From positions 131,467,004-131,531,003 of the forward strand of contig NC_055989.1 of NCBI RefSeq assembly GCF_018446385.1: a stretch of DNA of 64,000 nt, given 5' to 3'. Below, one piece after another: positions 1-11,786 of the stretch. The stretch comes from Zingiber officinale (lineage: Eukaryota > Streptophyta > Magnoliopsida > Zingiberales > Zingiberaceae). The translations under genes were made by a program, and so were the position numbers. How positions within the stretch are numbered: the stretch's first letter is position 1; each line of letters opens with the position of its first letter. Below the pieces are notes generated by a model, which saw nothing but the letters and a program-made list of their open reading frames with translations, did no database searches and was not told the DNA's origin.

Positions 1-495
1 GATAAAGCCGTTGGTGTGCGATTCCTTCGCCATTGCTCACACTGTTCAGCTCCGATCTACACAGCAGCTTCTCCACAGTGTTTTCCACTCTCACCGCCAG
101 TTCTTGAAGGGTCTTGGAGAGACATCCAAGTCAAGAGGCGTGACTACAACAAGAGGAAGAAGCTAGGGTTAGGGTTTTCACTACATATCTTGTAAGATAT
201 TTCTTGTATTTGTCTTCTCTTGCTTTCTTGTTGTATTGAGAGTATTGTAGGGTTTCTTCGCCTTCGGTAGCTACCGTAAAAGAATGTTTTATTAGTGGAG
301 GGTGTGCGAGTGTGTGGATCCTTGGATTAGTCACCTCTTCTTGAGGTGGATACCAAGTAAACTTACGAGTTAGCGTTGTGTGGTTGTTTCTTTGTATTTT
401 CTGCTGCATTTCATCACAAGAAACAAGCAACGACGAGCACGAGATCGCGCCGAGCTATTCACCCCCTCTAGCTACATATTTGGTCCCAAGAAACT
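1..495 (+). mobile_element. Right-hand part of a Copia-type LTR (fragment)
   Basis: The segment reads like the downstream half of a plant Copia LTR. It has the AGGTGGATACCAAGTAAA-type stretch near 342-361, then a run into a CACCCCCTCTAGCTACAT-type end near 461-478 and TTGGTCCCA near 480. No primer-binding site follows and the upstream part lies outside the window, so the boundaries are approximate. Short open frames here (131-430 minus, 378-626 plus) show no recognisable protein. Sequence from about 496 to 609 is unassigned flank of the TRIM that begins at 610. Confidence 0.4.
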
Positions 496-792
496 ATGTG
501 AAAATTTTTGGTGCAAGGCAACAACTTATCGCTCGGGTGATTTCTACTAACAATCAAATTATCTTGAATTATCTCAATGAATTAAACAACCAAAGCATGC
601 ATCGAACCTTGTTGGGGTTCAATTAATGTCTCACATTGAAAAGATTTGATAAAGATCATGGAGTTAAAAGGTTGCATGATATCTGTTGGTGCGGTTAGCA
701 CTAACGGTCTAACTCAGATTTTGATGAATGACAAATCAGGTTAAGTTAGGTTCGTCGTTATTTAACACTCTGATCGAGTGTGCAGGATAAGT

Positions 793-989
793 CCAGACAG
801 GTCGATGGGCTGACCGGATGTCTGGCACGAAGTCCAGCTAGGTCGACGGGCTAACCGGATAGCTAGCGAGAAGTCCAAGCGGGTCGACGGGCTGACCGGA
901 CGCTTGGCAAGAAGTCCAGCTAGGTCGACGGGCTGACCGGATAGCTGGCGAGAAGTCTAGACGGGTCGAAGGGCTGACCGGACGTCTGG
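793..989 (+). repeat. Five tandem 33-nt hairpin units in the 5' LTR
   Basis: Units lie at 793-825, 834-866, 875-907, 916-948 and 957-989. Each reads as a 7-nt arm, GGTC, an 8-nt loop GAnGGGCT, GACC (AACC in unit 2), GGA, then the complementary 7-nt arm. Arms are CCAGACA/TGTCTGG, CCAGCTA/TAGCTAG, CCAAGCG/CGCTTGG, CCAGCTA/TAGCTGG and CTAGACG/CGTCTGG. The arms differ between units but stay complementary, apart from a mismatch in unit 2 and a G-T wobble in unit 5. They lie upstream of the LTR TATA box, in U3. Confidence 0.9.
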
Positions 990-1396
990 CAGGTAAGTGA
1001 GGTAAGTCACTAGAGGGGAGTGACTGCGAGGACGCGTTCCCGGGAAGGGAACATTAGGCGTCGATCCGGCTTAGATCCATTTCGGATGTCTAAGTCGAGA
1101 TCGTGACTAGATTCCGGTCTCGGAAAGACGGAATCTAAGTCATACTATTTGTGCAAATTCATAAATGTGCTAACAATCTATTTTGCAGGATATGTATTGC
1201 CTCGGACTAACTTTGTTTTGCAGGAAAAGGGAGTTTTCTGGAACAAGGTGGTTCGGGCGCCCGGAGGTCCGGGCGCCCGGAATGGATCCGAGCGCCCGGA
1301 AAGCAAATTATATCCAGGCCAAGTCGTTGCCACGTGGAGCATCTCGGTTTGAGCAGCTACGTCACATTCCAGGCGCCCGGAACGACCGGAGCAACA

Positions 1397-1404
1397 TATA
1401 AAAG
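1397..1404 (+). promoter_or_regulatory. LTR TATA box (TATAAAAG)
   Basis: TATAAAAG follows a GGCGCCCGG palindrome and precedes a stretch conserved between both LTRs. The matching site in the 3' LTR is 12462-12469. The likely transcription start is about 25-35 bp downstream, which puts the hairpin repeats in U3. Confidence 0.7.
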
Positions 1405-1779
1405 AAGCCCCAGGCAGGAGCTTCAGAATCATCTTTCACATCTGAGAACTCTGAGATTACTCACTCTGCTGCTCTACGCTCCAACGACGATCACAGAGCT
1501 CCGACGACACGATCCCGCTCTTTTAAATTCCTTGTTTGTCGGTACAGCTTTGTTTTTCTTTTCATTAGCATATTTTTGTACTTAAATTGTAATTATCCGA
1601 ATTGCTAGTGAATTGCCCAACGAAAGTACTCAAGGAGTACGGGCCTTTGAGTAGGAGTCGTCACAGGCTCCGAACGAAGTAAAAAAACACTGTGTCTACT
1701 TTACTTTTCCGCTGCGCTTATACTCGATATTTTCGAATCGATATTCACCCCCCCTTATCGAATCTAACGGTCCAACAAG

Positions 1780-1791
1780 TGGTATCAGAGC
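1780..1791 (+). other. Primer-binding site (tRNA-iMet type)
   Basis: TGGTATCAGAGC starts two bases after the 5' LTR end. This is the standard complement of the initiator methionine tRNA 3' end used by most plant Copia elements. Confidence 0.9.
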
Positions 1792-2028
1792 AGGTACCGC
1801 TCTGATTTGGTGCAACCACCAATCAGACTGGGGGTGAAATTCTTTTTCTTTCTTCAGTTTTACACTTAACTCCAAACTGGTTTATCATTTTTTTTTAATA
1901 TTTTTTTTGCAATTAAATCTAAATTGGTGCAACACCAATCTAGATTTTTCTACTATTTTCTCTTCCCGCACTACTAATCCAAGACCAAGTCTTGGGATAT
2001 TTTTCTTGGTTATTTACTTGTATACAGG
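1792..2028 (+). other. Element leader (no gene)
   Basis: Untranslated leader between the PBS and the gag start codon. It is T-rich, with AATTGGTGCAACACCAATCT-type palindromic stretches around 1921-1943. No coding signal is seen. Confidence 0.6.
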
Positions 2029-3698
2029 ATGTCCCAACAAGAAGGATTCAGTACAGTACGACCTCCACTCTTCAACGGGGACGATTTTTCGTACTGGAAG
2101 AAGCGCATGGAGGTCTACCTCAAAACAGACTTCAACCAGTGGATGAGCGTTATGAGACCCTATAAAATTCCAGCTGACAACTCCGGGAATATACTGGATC
2201 CTGAAGACTGGACAGCAGATTTGAAGAAGAAGGCGTTAACAGAAAATAAAGCAATCAACACTCTACAGTGCGGATTAACAAGAGAAGAACTAAACAGAGT
2301 CGGTCCACACAAAAATGCTAAAGAGCTGTGGGACAAATTGATCGAGCTGCACGAGGGAACGAGCGACGCCAAGGTAACCAAACGAGACCTGCTCTTAAAT
2401 AAAATTTTTAATATAAAAATACAGGAAGGTGAAACGGCGAATCAGCTCCACGCGAGGATCAAGGACATCATCAACGGGCTTCATACGATAGGCCACCAGA
2501 TGGAAAATAGAGACTTAATAAGGTACGCATTAAATACTTTTCCACGTAATAGTTTGTGGGCATCAATCGTAGATGCCTACAAAATCTCTAAAAATCTTTC
2601 TAAATTAAAATTAGACGAGCTCTTCTTGAATTAGAATTACATGAACAAACTAATGCTGGAGCCGAGAAAGGTATAGCCTTATTTGCAGGTTCCTCCAAAG
2701 AAAAGAAGAGCAAACCTGAATATGAAGAAGATTCCAATCAAGACTCCGAAGACGAAGAACACCTGGTGAACTTGGTAAGAAAAATGTTCACCGGGAGAAA
2801 AAGGAGCTTCAGCAAAAAGGACCTTCAAAAGATCAGTTCTCCCTCAGAACAAAAGAACATGATTTGCTACGGCTGCAACAAAAAGGGACACTACAAGAAC
2901 GAATGTCCGAAACTGAAGCTCGACAAACCGAAGCCAACCAAAAAGAAGGCCCTCAAAGCAACGTGGGACGACTCTTCGGACGAATCAGAGGAAGAAGAGC
3001 AGAAACATCAGAGCCACCTCGCACTGATGGCCCGCGAAGATGAAACAGAAGACGAGCCGGAAGATGAAGACGAGTCTGAACCCGAAACAAGCCACGAGTC
3101 CGTACTCGTTTCCGAAGGCCCGAATGAGGTAGATTTTAATTTAAACAAAATTTTTTTTAGAATTATTTCCTGTTTAAATAGTAAATTGATTAAACTAGAA
3201 AATGAAAACAAATCACTTCTTGAGGAAAATCAAAACCTCAAGGAACAAAAAGAAAATACAAATCCAACTCAAGATCTAACACTTGAGGAGGAAAATTTAT
3301 CATTAAAAAATGAGATTAACAATTTAAAAGAAATGTTAGAAAAATTCACAACAAGATCAAAAAATCTATACTTAATCCTAAATAATCAAAAAGCATGCTA
3401 TAATAAAACCGGACTAGGATATAAGTCAAATTCAAATAAAACCTTCAAATCATTAATAACCCAATACAAATCAACCAATCTAGCTTGGGTTCCGAAAGCG
3501 TGCTTAACCACGCAAATAGGACTTAATCAATATTATATACCTAAAGAAAAAATTCATTATGTAAAGTCGAATAAACCAAACCAAAATCCAAAATACAAAC
3601 CTAAATCAAAATTTAAACACTTTAAAAATCAACAAAATTATCACCAAGTTAACCATAACTATAAAAGGAATCGACACAAACCTAAAACGAAAATTTAA
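2029..3698 (+). pseudogene. Copia gag, frameshifted
   Basis: The first frame (2029-2634, 201 aa) starts at an ATG and carries the gag (UBN2-type) region: FNGDDFSYWKKRME near residue 15, then an AKELWDKL motif. It closes at 2634, but homologous sequence continues in another frame from about 2625, giving a second stretch to 3698. That stretch has the zinc knuckle CYGCNKKGHYKNEC (CX2CX4HX4C) near 2865-2906, acidic DE-rich segments and a coiled-coil-like KLENENKSLLEENQNLKEQ region. One frameshift therefore separates the capsid-like part from the nucleocapsid-like part. In a working element this protein would package the RNA. Confidence 0.85.
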
Positions 3699-4195
3699 AT
3701 TAAAAGGTCAATAATTCAGGGGGAGGCTCCAGAATAGCTGGCACCTCCAAAATTAACTAACTCGGCAGGGTAATTAGGATTAGTTAAAAAAAGACTAAGT
3801 TTAACTTGAATCATGGTACTGGTGAAGTTTTTGGATGATAGTACGTTAGGGAAGCTTGGGCATCGCATGTCTAGAAAGATATGGTTTTGATCTGGTGCAT
3901 TTGGCCAAGTGGAACTGACCGAAGCTACCCTTAAATGAACCCTAACCAGTTAGACCAAGATTTAGTACTAAGCTCCGTGGATAGGACTATTCGGAAAACC
4001 TCGAAAGGTTGGTTACTTCTAATGACGTCCATGTGACTCACCAAGCTTAGAAGTTTATCCGAAGAATGCCTATTTGTGGAGACCAAAGCTAAATCTGAAT
4101 CTAACACAAGTTAAACCAAAACTCCATAAGTAAAAATCTAATTTCATCTCACAAAATCATAGGATTCCCTGATTCATAATATAGATCGGGTGAGA

Positions 4196-5115
4196 TGAAT
4201 AAGGTTTCAAAATTTTAATTTTAAACTTAAAAATTAATTTCAAAATTTTAATTTTAAACTTAAAAATTAATTTCAAAACTTTAATTTTAAACTTAAAAAT
4301 TAATTTCAAAACTTTAATTTTAAACTTAAAAATTAATTCCAAAATTTTAATTTTAAACTTAAAAATTAATTTCAAAACTTTAACTTTAAACTTAAAAATT
4401 AATTTCAAAATTTAAATTTTAAACTTAAAAATTAATTTCAAAATTTTGAAATTAATTTTTAAGTAAAATTTTGAAATTAATTTTAAAGTTTAAAAATTAA
4501 AATTTTAAACTTAATTTTCACTTAAAAATTAATTTCAAAATTTTAATTTTTAAACTTTAAAATTAATTTCAAAATTTTAATTTTAAACTTAAAAATTAAT
4601 TTCAAAACTTTAATTTTAAACTTAAAAATTAATTTCAAAATTTTAATTTTAAACTTAAAAATTAAAATTAATTCCAAAATTTTAACTTTAAACTTAAAAA
4701 TTAATTTCAAAATTTAAATTTTAAACTTAATTTTAACTTAAAAATTAATTTCAAAATTTTAATTTTTAAACTTAAAAATTAATTTCAAAAATTTAATTTT
4801 AAACTTAAAAATTAATTTCAAAACTTTAATTTTAAACTTAAAAATTAATTTCAAAAGTTTTAATTTTAAACTTAAAAATTAATTCCAAAATTTTAATTTT
4901 AAACTTAAAAATTAATTTCAAAACTTTAACTTTAAACTTAAAATTTAATTTCAAAATTTTAATTTTAAACTTAAAAATTAATTTCAAAACTTTAATTTTA
5001 AACTTAAAAATTAATTTCAAATTTTTTTTCAAAATTTTAATTTTAAACTTAAAAATTAATTTCAAAACTTTAATTTTAAACTTATTAAGTAATTTCAAAA
5101 TTCTAATTTCAAACT
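4196..5115 (+). repeat. AT-rich minisatellite between gag and protease
   Basis: About 0.9 kb of roughly 32-35 bp units built from AATTTCAAAATTTTAATTTT and AAACTTAAAAATT, with about 27 diverged copies, a few inverted segments near 4440-4510 and local deletions. Open frames on the minus strand (4157-4408, 4838-5125; KLIFKFKIKVL repeats) are artefacts of the periodicity. The sequence separates the end of the gag frame (3698) from the protease start. Confidence 0.9.
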
Positions 5116-5214
5116 TAAAACTCACTTTAAATAAATAAAAAAAAAACTTAACTTAAATAATGCCTGCTCAAAAATAAAAAGACTAACTTTAAATCCTACT
5201 TACTATAGGAAACC

Positions 5215-7016
5215 AAGTGGATTTTGGACAGTGGTTGCTCCAAACATATGACTGGAGATCACACCAAGTTCACTCAACTCACTTATAAAAGCTTAGGAAC
5301 AGTTGTCTTTGGAAACAACGGCAAACTCAAGGTAATTGGTATAGGTAATATTGATATAAAAATAGACTTTATAATTACAAATGTTTTACTTGTTGAAAAT
5401 TTTAAATATAATCTTCTGAGTATAAGTCAATTGTGTGACACTAGGTATAAGGTTAAATTTCTATCCACAGAGTGTTTAATCAAACATCTAGATAATCCTA
5501 CCATAAGCCTAAAAGGTTTTAGAAAAGACAACATCTATGCCATCAACTTAACCACTTCTTCCATCAAGTGTTATTTAACACAAAAAGAAGAAACTTGGTT
5601 ATGACATAGGCGGATGTCTCACACCAACTTTAGAAATATAAGTAAACTAAATGGATTTGTGAGAGGCTTACCAAAATTACCTAACTTAGATTCAACCATA
5701 TGTAATACTTGTCAACAAGGTAAACAAACTAAATCCACTCACAAACAAATAAATCAGCCACAAACTAACTCAATATTAGAACTTCTACATTTAGACATTT
5801 TTGACTCCCATGGAGTCAAATCTATAAATGGAAACTTATATTGTTTAGTAATTATAGATGATTATTCTAGATTTACTTGGGTAAAATTCTTAAAACGTAA
5901 AGATGAAACTTTTGAAATCTTTATAAATTTCTGCAAACAAATTGAAAACGAAAAAGATATTAAAATTAAAAGAATTAGGAGTGACAATGGGGGAGAATTT
6001 AAAAATCATAATTTTAACAAATTCTATCTTGAAAATGGCTACCATCACGAATTTTCATGTCCTAAAACCCCCCAACAAAATAGAATTGTAGAAAGAAAAA
6101 ATAGAATCTTACTAGAAGCCTCTAGAACCATGTTAAATGAATATAACCTACCTAAATATTTCTGGGCAGAAGCTGTTAGCACAGCCTGCTATGTGCAAAA
6201 TAGAACAACATTAAGTAAAAGACATAATAAAACCCTCTTTGAGATATTTTATAACAAACAACCCAACATAAAATATTTTAAAGTATTTGGGTGTCCAGCC
6301 TTCATCCTAAATACTAGAGAACATTTAGGAAAATTCACCTCTAAAGTAGAAAATGGAATTTTTGTAGGATATTCTCTAAACAGTAGGGGTTACAGAATAT
6401 ATAATAAAATTACGCTAAAAATCGAGGAAACCACAAATGTAAAATTTGAAGAAACCCAAGGACAAACTCAACTTCAACCTATTGAGATTAATTCTGAAGA
6501 AACCAATCAATCCCTAGACTATGAAGAAGATGAACACACTCAAGAAAATAAACCCATTAGAACTATAAGAGTAAATCCTAACCATCCAACTGATCAAATA
6601 ATTGGTGACCCAGGCTTGAGAGTTCAAACCAGATCATCCTTTAGAAACCTAAGTCAAATTTCTCTAATTTCAAAAATTGAACCCAAAACTGTGGATGAAT
6701 CCCTACTAGACCCAGACTGGATTATAGCTATGCAAGAAGAACTAGCCCAATTTGAGCGTAATGAAGTTTGGGACCTAGTACCACCACCTAAGAACAAGAA
6801 AATAATAGAAACAAAATGGGTATTCAGAAACAAATTAAGTGAAACTGGGGAAATTACTAGAAATAAAGCTAGGCTAGTTGCCAAAGGGTTTAGTCAGGTT
6901 GAAGGACTTGACTATGATGAAACCTATGCCCCAGTAGCCAGATTAGAATCCATTAGTATGTTACTAAGTTATGCAGCCCACAAGGGATTTAAACTATACC
7001 AAATGGATGTTAAGTC
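5215..7016 (+). pseudogene. Copia pol, first part: protease, integrase, start of RT
   Basis: The aspartic protease motif WILDSGCSKHMTG begins at about 5218. The frame stops at TGA 5602-5604, where the pre-integrase motif normally has Trp before HRRMSH, so this looks like a Trp-to-stop change. The frame continues at 5605: zinc-binding HX3H...CX2C region, integrase core with acidic residues in LDIFD, RSDNGGE and VERKNR, then the KVFGCPAF region. The RT begins with [16 protein letters not shown] and [10 protein letters not shown]. It is broken at 7016 inside the QMDVKS motif by the solo LTR. ORF tails at 7017-7110 belong to the insertion. Confidence 0.9.
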
Positions 7017-9439
7017 TGTTGGTTGCTACTCGGAAAACCTAGAGGTTCCACTGTACAAAAATTTTATACAAAGGTCTGAACCTTTTCCTAGCTACCATGT
7101 GTTCTTTTAAATTAAATTTTGGATCGCCTGTGGAACTTAACACGTTTGATCCAAAACTTAATCTATTTGTTCTTTTAGGTTTTGACTTGGATCTCCTGCG
7201 GAACTTAACACGTTCGACCCAAATCGCCTTAAGTTATTAATTCCATTAAATATTAATTTCCATAATTGGTTCTCAGTACTGACGTGGCGAGGCACATGGC
7301 CTTCTTGGATATGGGAGCAACCACCACCGACTAGACAAAACCTTTTATGGAAGGCTAATATTTAATTTCCTAAAATAACTTTAGGTTAACCGAAAAGAAC
7401 AATCAAATCACAAGGAAAAGAAAAACAAAAGAACACTATATCGAAAACAAATTCGAAACACTAGAATCGTAAGCCTCTTGTATTTGGTATTATTTCCATA
7501 AATAACTAGTATGATGCGGAAAAGGAAAAACTACTAGTTATACCTTTTAGAAAGACCTCTTGATCTTCTACTGTATTCCTCTTCTAACCTCGGACGTTGT
7601 GTGGGCAACGATCTACCGAGATGAGAAACCACCAACCACCTTCTTCTCCTCCAAGCAAGGTTCGGCCACAACAAGAAAGCTTCACCAAGGAAGAAAACCA
7701 AAACACCAACCAAGCTCCAAGAGATGCTAGCTTTCTCTCCTTCTTCTTCTTCTTCTCCAAGTAGTATCCGGCCACCACAAGAGCTCCAAGGGAAGAGGGA
7801 GGTTCGGCCACCACAAGAGGAAGAGAGGGAGAGGATGGCCGGCCACACCAAGGAACAAAAGAGGGAGAGAAATAATAGATGGTTATATCCATGAAGGCAC
7901 CCTCACCCCTTCTTTTATATTCCTTGGCCTAGGCAAATTAGGAAATTTAATTACAATAAAATTTCCTCAATTTCCTTGACATGATTTAATTGAGAAAAAT
8001 AAAATAAAATTTCCCAAATTAAAATCTTATGGCCGGCCACATCAATGAAGAACAAATTGGACAAGTTTCAATCAACAATTAAAACTTCCTAATTTGTTTC
8101 CGGAAATTTTAAAAAATAAAATTTCTCTTCAAAATCTCTTCATGGTTGATAAAAGGAAATTTCTATAATTTTAATTTTACAACATGTGAATAATTTTTAA
8201 AGAGAAAATAAAATATCTCACCAATCTACAAATAAGGAAAGAGATCTAATCTCTTTCTTTAATCTTTTGTAGATCTTTTACAAGAGAGATATTTTAACTT
8301 AAATTCTCTTTAATAAATTATATCTCCCACATAATAAAAATTAAAATTAAAATTAAAATCCCTTTTTAACTTAATTTGGCCGGCCCCCACTAGCTTGGGT
8401 TTAAGCTAGGGCCGGCCACCCAATCTTTTACCTAGGCCGGCCCTAGCTTGGTTCCCAAGCTAGCTTGGCCGACCCCTTATTGGTGGGTATAGAAGGTGGG
8501 TATAGGTGGGTATAGTACTCTATAAATAAGAGACTACGATAGGGACCGAGAGGAGGAATTGGTTTTGGTCTCCCGATAAAATTAAGCATCCCGTGTTCGC
8601 CCCGAACACACAACTTAATTTTATCAATAATAATTCATTCCACTAGAGAACTATTATTGAACTACCGCACCAACCCCAAATTACATTTTTTGGGCTCCTT
8701 TCTTATTATGAGTGTGTTAGTCTCCCTGTGTTTAAGATATCGAATGTCCACTAATTAAGTGAGTTACTGACAACTCATTTAATTAATATCTTAGTCCAAG
8801 AGTAGTACCACTCAACCTTATTATCATGTCGGACTAAGTCCACCTGCAGGGTTTAACATGACAATCCTTATGAGCTCCTCTTGAGGACATTATCAACCTA
8901 GTATCTCTAGGACACAGTTTCCTTCTATAATCAACAACACACACTATAAGTGATACCATTTCCCAACTTATCGGGCTTATTGATTTATCGAACTAAATCT
9001 CACCCATTGATAAATTAAAGAAATAAATATCAAATATATGTGCTTGTTATTATATTAGGATTAAGAGCACACACTTCCATAATAACCGAGGTCTTTGTTT
9101 CTTTATAAAGTCAGTATAAAAGAAACGACCTCAAATGGTCCTACTCAATACACTCTGAGTGTACTAGTGTAATTATACAGTCAAGATAAACTGATACCTA
9201 ATTACACTACGACCTTCTAATGGTTTGTTCCTTTCCATTTTGGTCATGAGCTACTGTTTATAATTTATAAGGTACTGATAATATTATCTTCTGTATGTGA
9301 CACCACATACTATATTATCTACAATATAAATTAATTGAACAACTACATTTATCATAAATGTAGACATTTGACCAATGTGATTCTTATTTCTAAATAAATG
9401 TTTATACCAAAAGCTAGGCTTTTAGTATACATCCCAACA
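7017..9439 (-). mobile_element. Solo LTR inserted in the Copia RT domain
   Basis: 2,423 bp with TG...CA ends (TGTTGG at 7017, CCCAACA at 9433-9439), flanked by the 5-bp duplication AAGTC (7012-7016 and 9440-9444). It has no gag or pol coding, no second LTR and no PBS. On the minus strand it starts TGTTGGGATGTATACTAAAA, a start I recognise as common among plant LTRs, which sets the orientation. The interpretation as a solo LTR left by unequal recombination is inference; a long non-coding element is the alternative. Small GA-rich and CTT-rich ORFs at 7534-7892 are not genes. Confidence 0.85.
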
Positions 9440-10633
9440 AAGTCTGCCTTTCTTAATGGACTAATTAAAGAAGAAGTTTATGTAGGTCAGCCTCCTGGGT
9501 TTGAAAGTCTAGAACACCCTGATTATGTTTTTAAGTTAAAGAAAGCGTTATATGGACTTAAACAAGCACCCAGGGCATGATATGAAAGGCTAACATCGTA
9601 CTTAACATCTAAAGGATTCAACCAAGGTCAAATTGACCCAACCTTGTTTGTTAAATCATTAAATACAAACATATTTATTGCACAAATATACATAGATGAT
9701 ATAATTTTTGGTTCAACAAATTTAGAATTTTTAGAAGAATTTATTAATCTAATGGAAAAAGAATTTGAAATGAGCCTAGTAGGAAAATTAACTTATTTCT
9801 TAGGATTGCAAATCAAACAAACAAATGAAGGAAATTATATTTATCAACATAAATACACTAAAGACTTACTTAAAAAATTCGGAATGAAAAATACAAAAAA
9901 AATAAAAACACATATGGCAGTAAACACAATCTTAGACAATGACCCCAGTGGAAAACCAGTTGACTTAAAATATTATAGGAGTGCAATAGGTAACCTACTA
10001 TACTTAACTGCAAGCCGACCTGATATTTTATTTGCAGTTAGTATGTGTGCTAGATACCAAACTTGTGCTAAGGAATCCCATCTGACACAAGTCAAAAGAA
10101 TTTTTAGATACTTTAAGGGAACAACAAATGTAGGAATTTGGTATCCTAGGACAAATAATTTTGAACTAATAGGGTATTCTGACTCAGATTATGCTGGATG
10201 TAAATTAGACCGCAAAAGTACAAGTGGTGGATGCCAATTATTAGGTTCATCACTTGTCAGCTGGTTTAGTAGAAAGCAACATTATGTTGCTCTATCTACA
10301 ACTGAGTCAGAATATATAGCTATAGGCGAATGTGTTGCACAATTATTATGGATGATGCATACTCTAAAAGATTTCAACTTAAATATCACAAATGTAAAAG
10401 TATTAATTGACAATATAAGTTCAATTAACTTAACCAAGAACCCTGTGCATCATTCAAGAACCAAACATATTGAAATTAGGCACCACTTTATCAGGGATCA
10501 TGTTACTAAAGGTGATATTGAACTCAAATACATTGAGTCCAAATCAAATTTAGCTGACATTTTCAAAAAACCACTCCCTGAAAGTGAATTTAGCAACTTA
10601 CGTCGAAAATTAGGGATGTGCTTAATAAACTAG
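9440..10633 (+). pseudogene. Copia pol, second part: RT remainder and RNase H
   Basis: The RT resumes at 9440 with the AFLNG motif and continues through VGQPPGFE and [16 protein letters not shown] at 9578-9580 falls where Trp is expected before YERL. Reading on in the same frame gives the catalytic YIDDIIFG, LTYFLGLQI, then RNase H motifs SDSDYAGC, RKSTSGG, STTESEYIA and a terminal HFIRDH...LADIFKKPLP. The frame ends at 10633. The 9398-9439 part of the local ORF is solo-LTR sequence. The two premature stops plus the insertion make the whole pol inactive. Confidence 0.9.
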
Positions 10634-11786
10634 GGTTTCTCAAATTTATTTTCAAAAATAATTGTTTTCAAATTATAAGTTAAAATTGTTTGTTTTCAAA
10701 ACTTTCCATTTTTAGATTTTCAAAAACAGTTTTGGCCTTAGACTAGTTTTGAATCCCTAGAAAGCATGTACCCATAGGACTAGTTTTTGAGCATCTCACC
10801 AACACCTTAGGCTTACCTTGCTTGTGTTTGACAAACATAGAAAGGGGTGAGATGCATAGGCCAACTGTCTGGACTTAAGATGTTTATTTCAGTGCATCAG
10901 CATAAGTCTGGACGTTAAATACAAATCAGACAGTAATCAGATTAAGATCATCAGTCAAGTCAAACACTCACTGCTTGTAATCACCTTAATCTGACTAACC
11001 AAGTGAAAGCTACTATCTTCTGATAGTTAGTTAGTACCTAATTGGTTAGACAGCTGTTTAATGTTAAGTATCAAGTTCAGGGGGAGAAATTAATTAAAAT
11101 TTTGTGTGTGTTTGAAAAATGCTTTTGTACATCTATTTTAAAACTAACTTATTTTTTAAAACACCAGTTTTCAAAAAGTTAAATTTAACTAAGTGTTTGA
11201 AAAATTTGGAAGTTTAATCCCACCTAATTTTTAAACCTAATTTTAAAAGTTGAATATTGCAAATTTAAACTTATTCAGTTTTGTAACATATGCTTGAAAA
11301 TTAAACTTTCTAAACTTAGCTGTTATCAAATTAGCCTTAAGTAAATATTACTTAAACTTGAAAAGTAAATTTGAAAAACCTGATTTGAAACATTTTACAC
11401 GCTTGAAAAGTTAAACTTGATTAACTTTAAAATTATACTTTTCAAAATTCAACTTGTCTCCCTCAAGTCAACTTGACTATTTTTAACTTAGTGTTAAAAA
11501 ATTGTACTTTTATCTTTGAATTTTGAACCAAACTTAGATATTTTTCAAAATTAGCTGTTTTTTATTTTGATTACCTTTTACAGTAACTCTACACTATGAT
11601 TGTTTACCTTTGCTTATTTTTTTGATAAATGCCAAAGGGGGAGGGTTAGGTGGTTAAGTTAGAGCAACTAAAAGCAAACTTGAAAAACTAACTTAAAACC
11701 TTAAAAATCTCGAAAATCATGCTTGATTTTTGCATATATTTATCACTAACTTAACCAGGTTGTCATTCCATCAAAAAGGGGGAGAT
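10634..11786 (+). other. Copia 3' non-coding region and polypurine tract
   Basis: About 1.15 kb without a convincing frame; I looked for an env-like ORF as known in some SIRE elements and saw none. It ends with the purine run AAAAAGGGGGAGAT (11773-11786) directly before the 3' LTR, as expected for plus-strand priming. A second GGGGGAG-rich patch lies near 11636-11645. Confidence 0.75.

Larger units (their letters stand above)
684..1777 (+). repeat. 5' LTR of the SIRE-like element
   Basis: It begins TGTTGGTGCGG and ends GGTCCAACA. It contains five tandem hairpin units (793-989), several GGGCGCCCGG palindromes (about 1254-1300 and 1372-1380), a TATA box and a C-rich, LTR-typical end. It is 37 bp longer than the 3' LTR, largely because of extra palindrome copies. 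Confidence 0.93.

Noticed and set aside
793-989. CRISPR-like pattern of regularly spaced dyads
   Set aside because: The units are contiguous LTR repeats in a plant retrotransposon; there are no unique spacers, no leader and no cas genes.
4157-5125. Minus-strand frames coding KLIFKFKIKVL repeats
   Set aside because: They are translations of the AT-rich minisatellite; the unit length happens to stay in frame over several copies.
7534-7892. Two overlapping minus-strand frames of about 100 aa in the solo LTR
   Set aside because: Low-complexity CTTCTT/GGAGAA sequence in an LTR; no domain and no retroelement motif.
10634-11786. Env-like gene as reported for some SIRE elements
   Set aside because: No frame of useful length and no signal peptide or membrane-segment pattern in either strand of this stretch.
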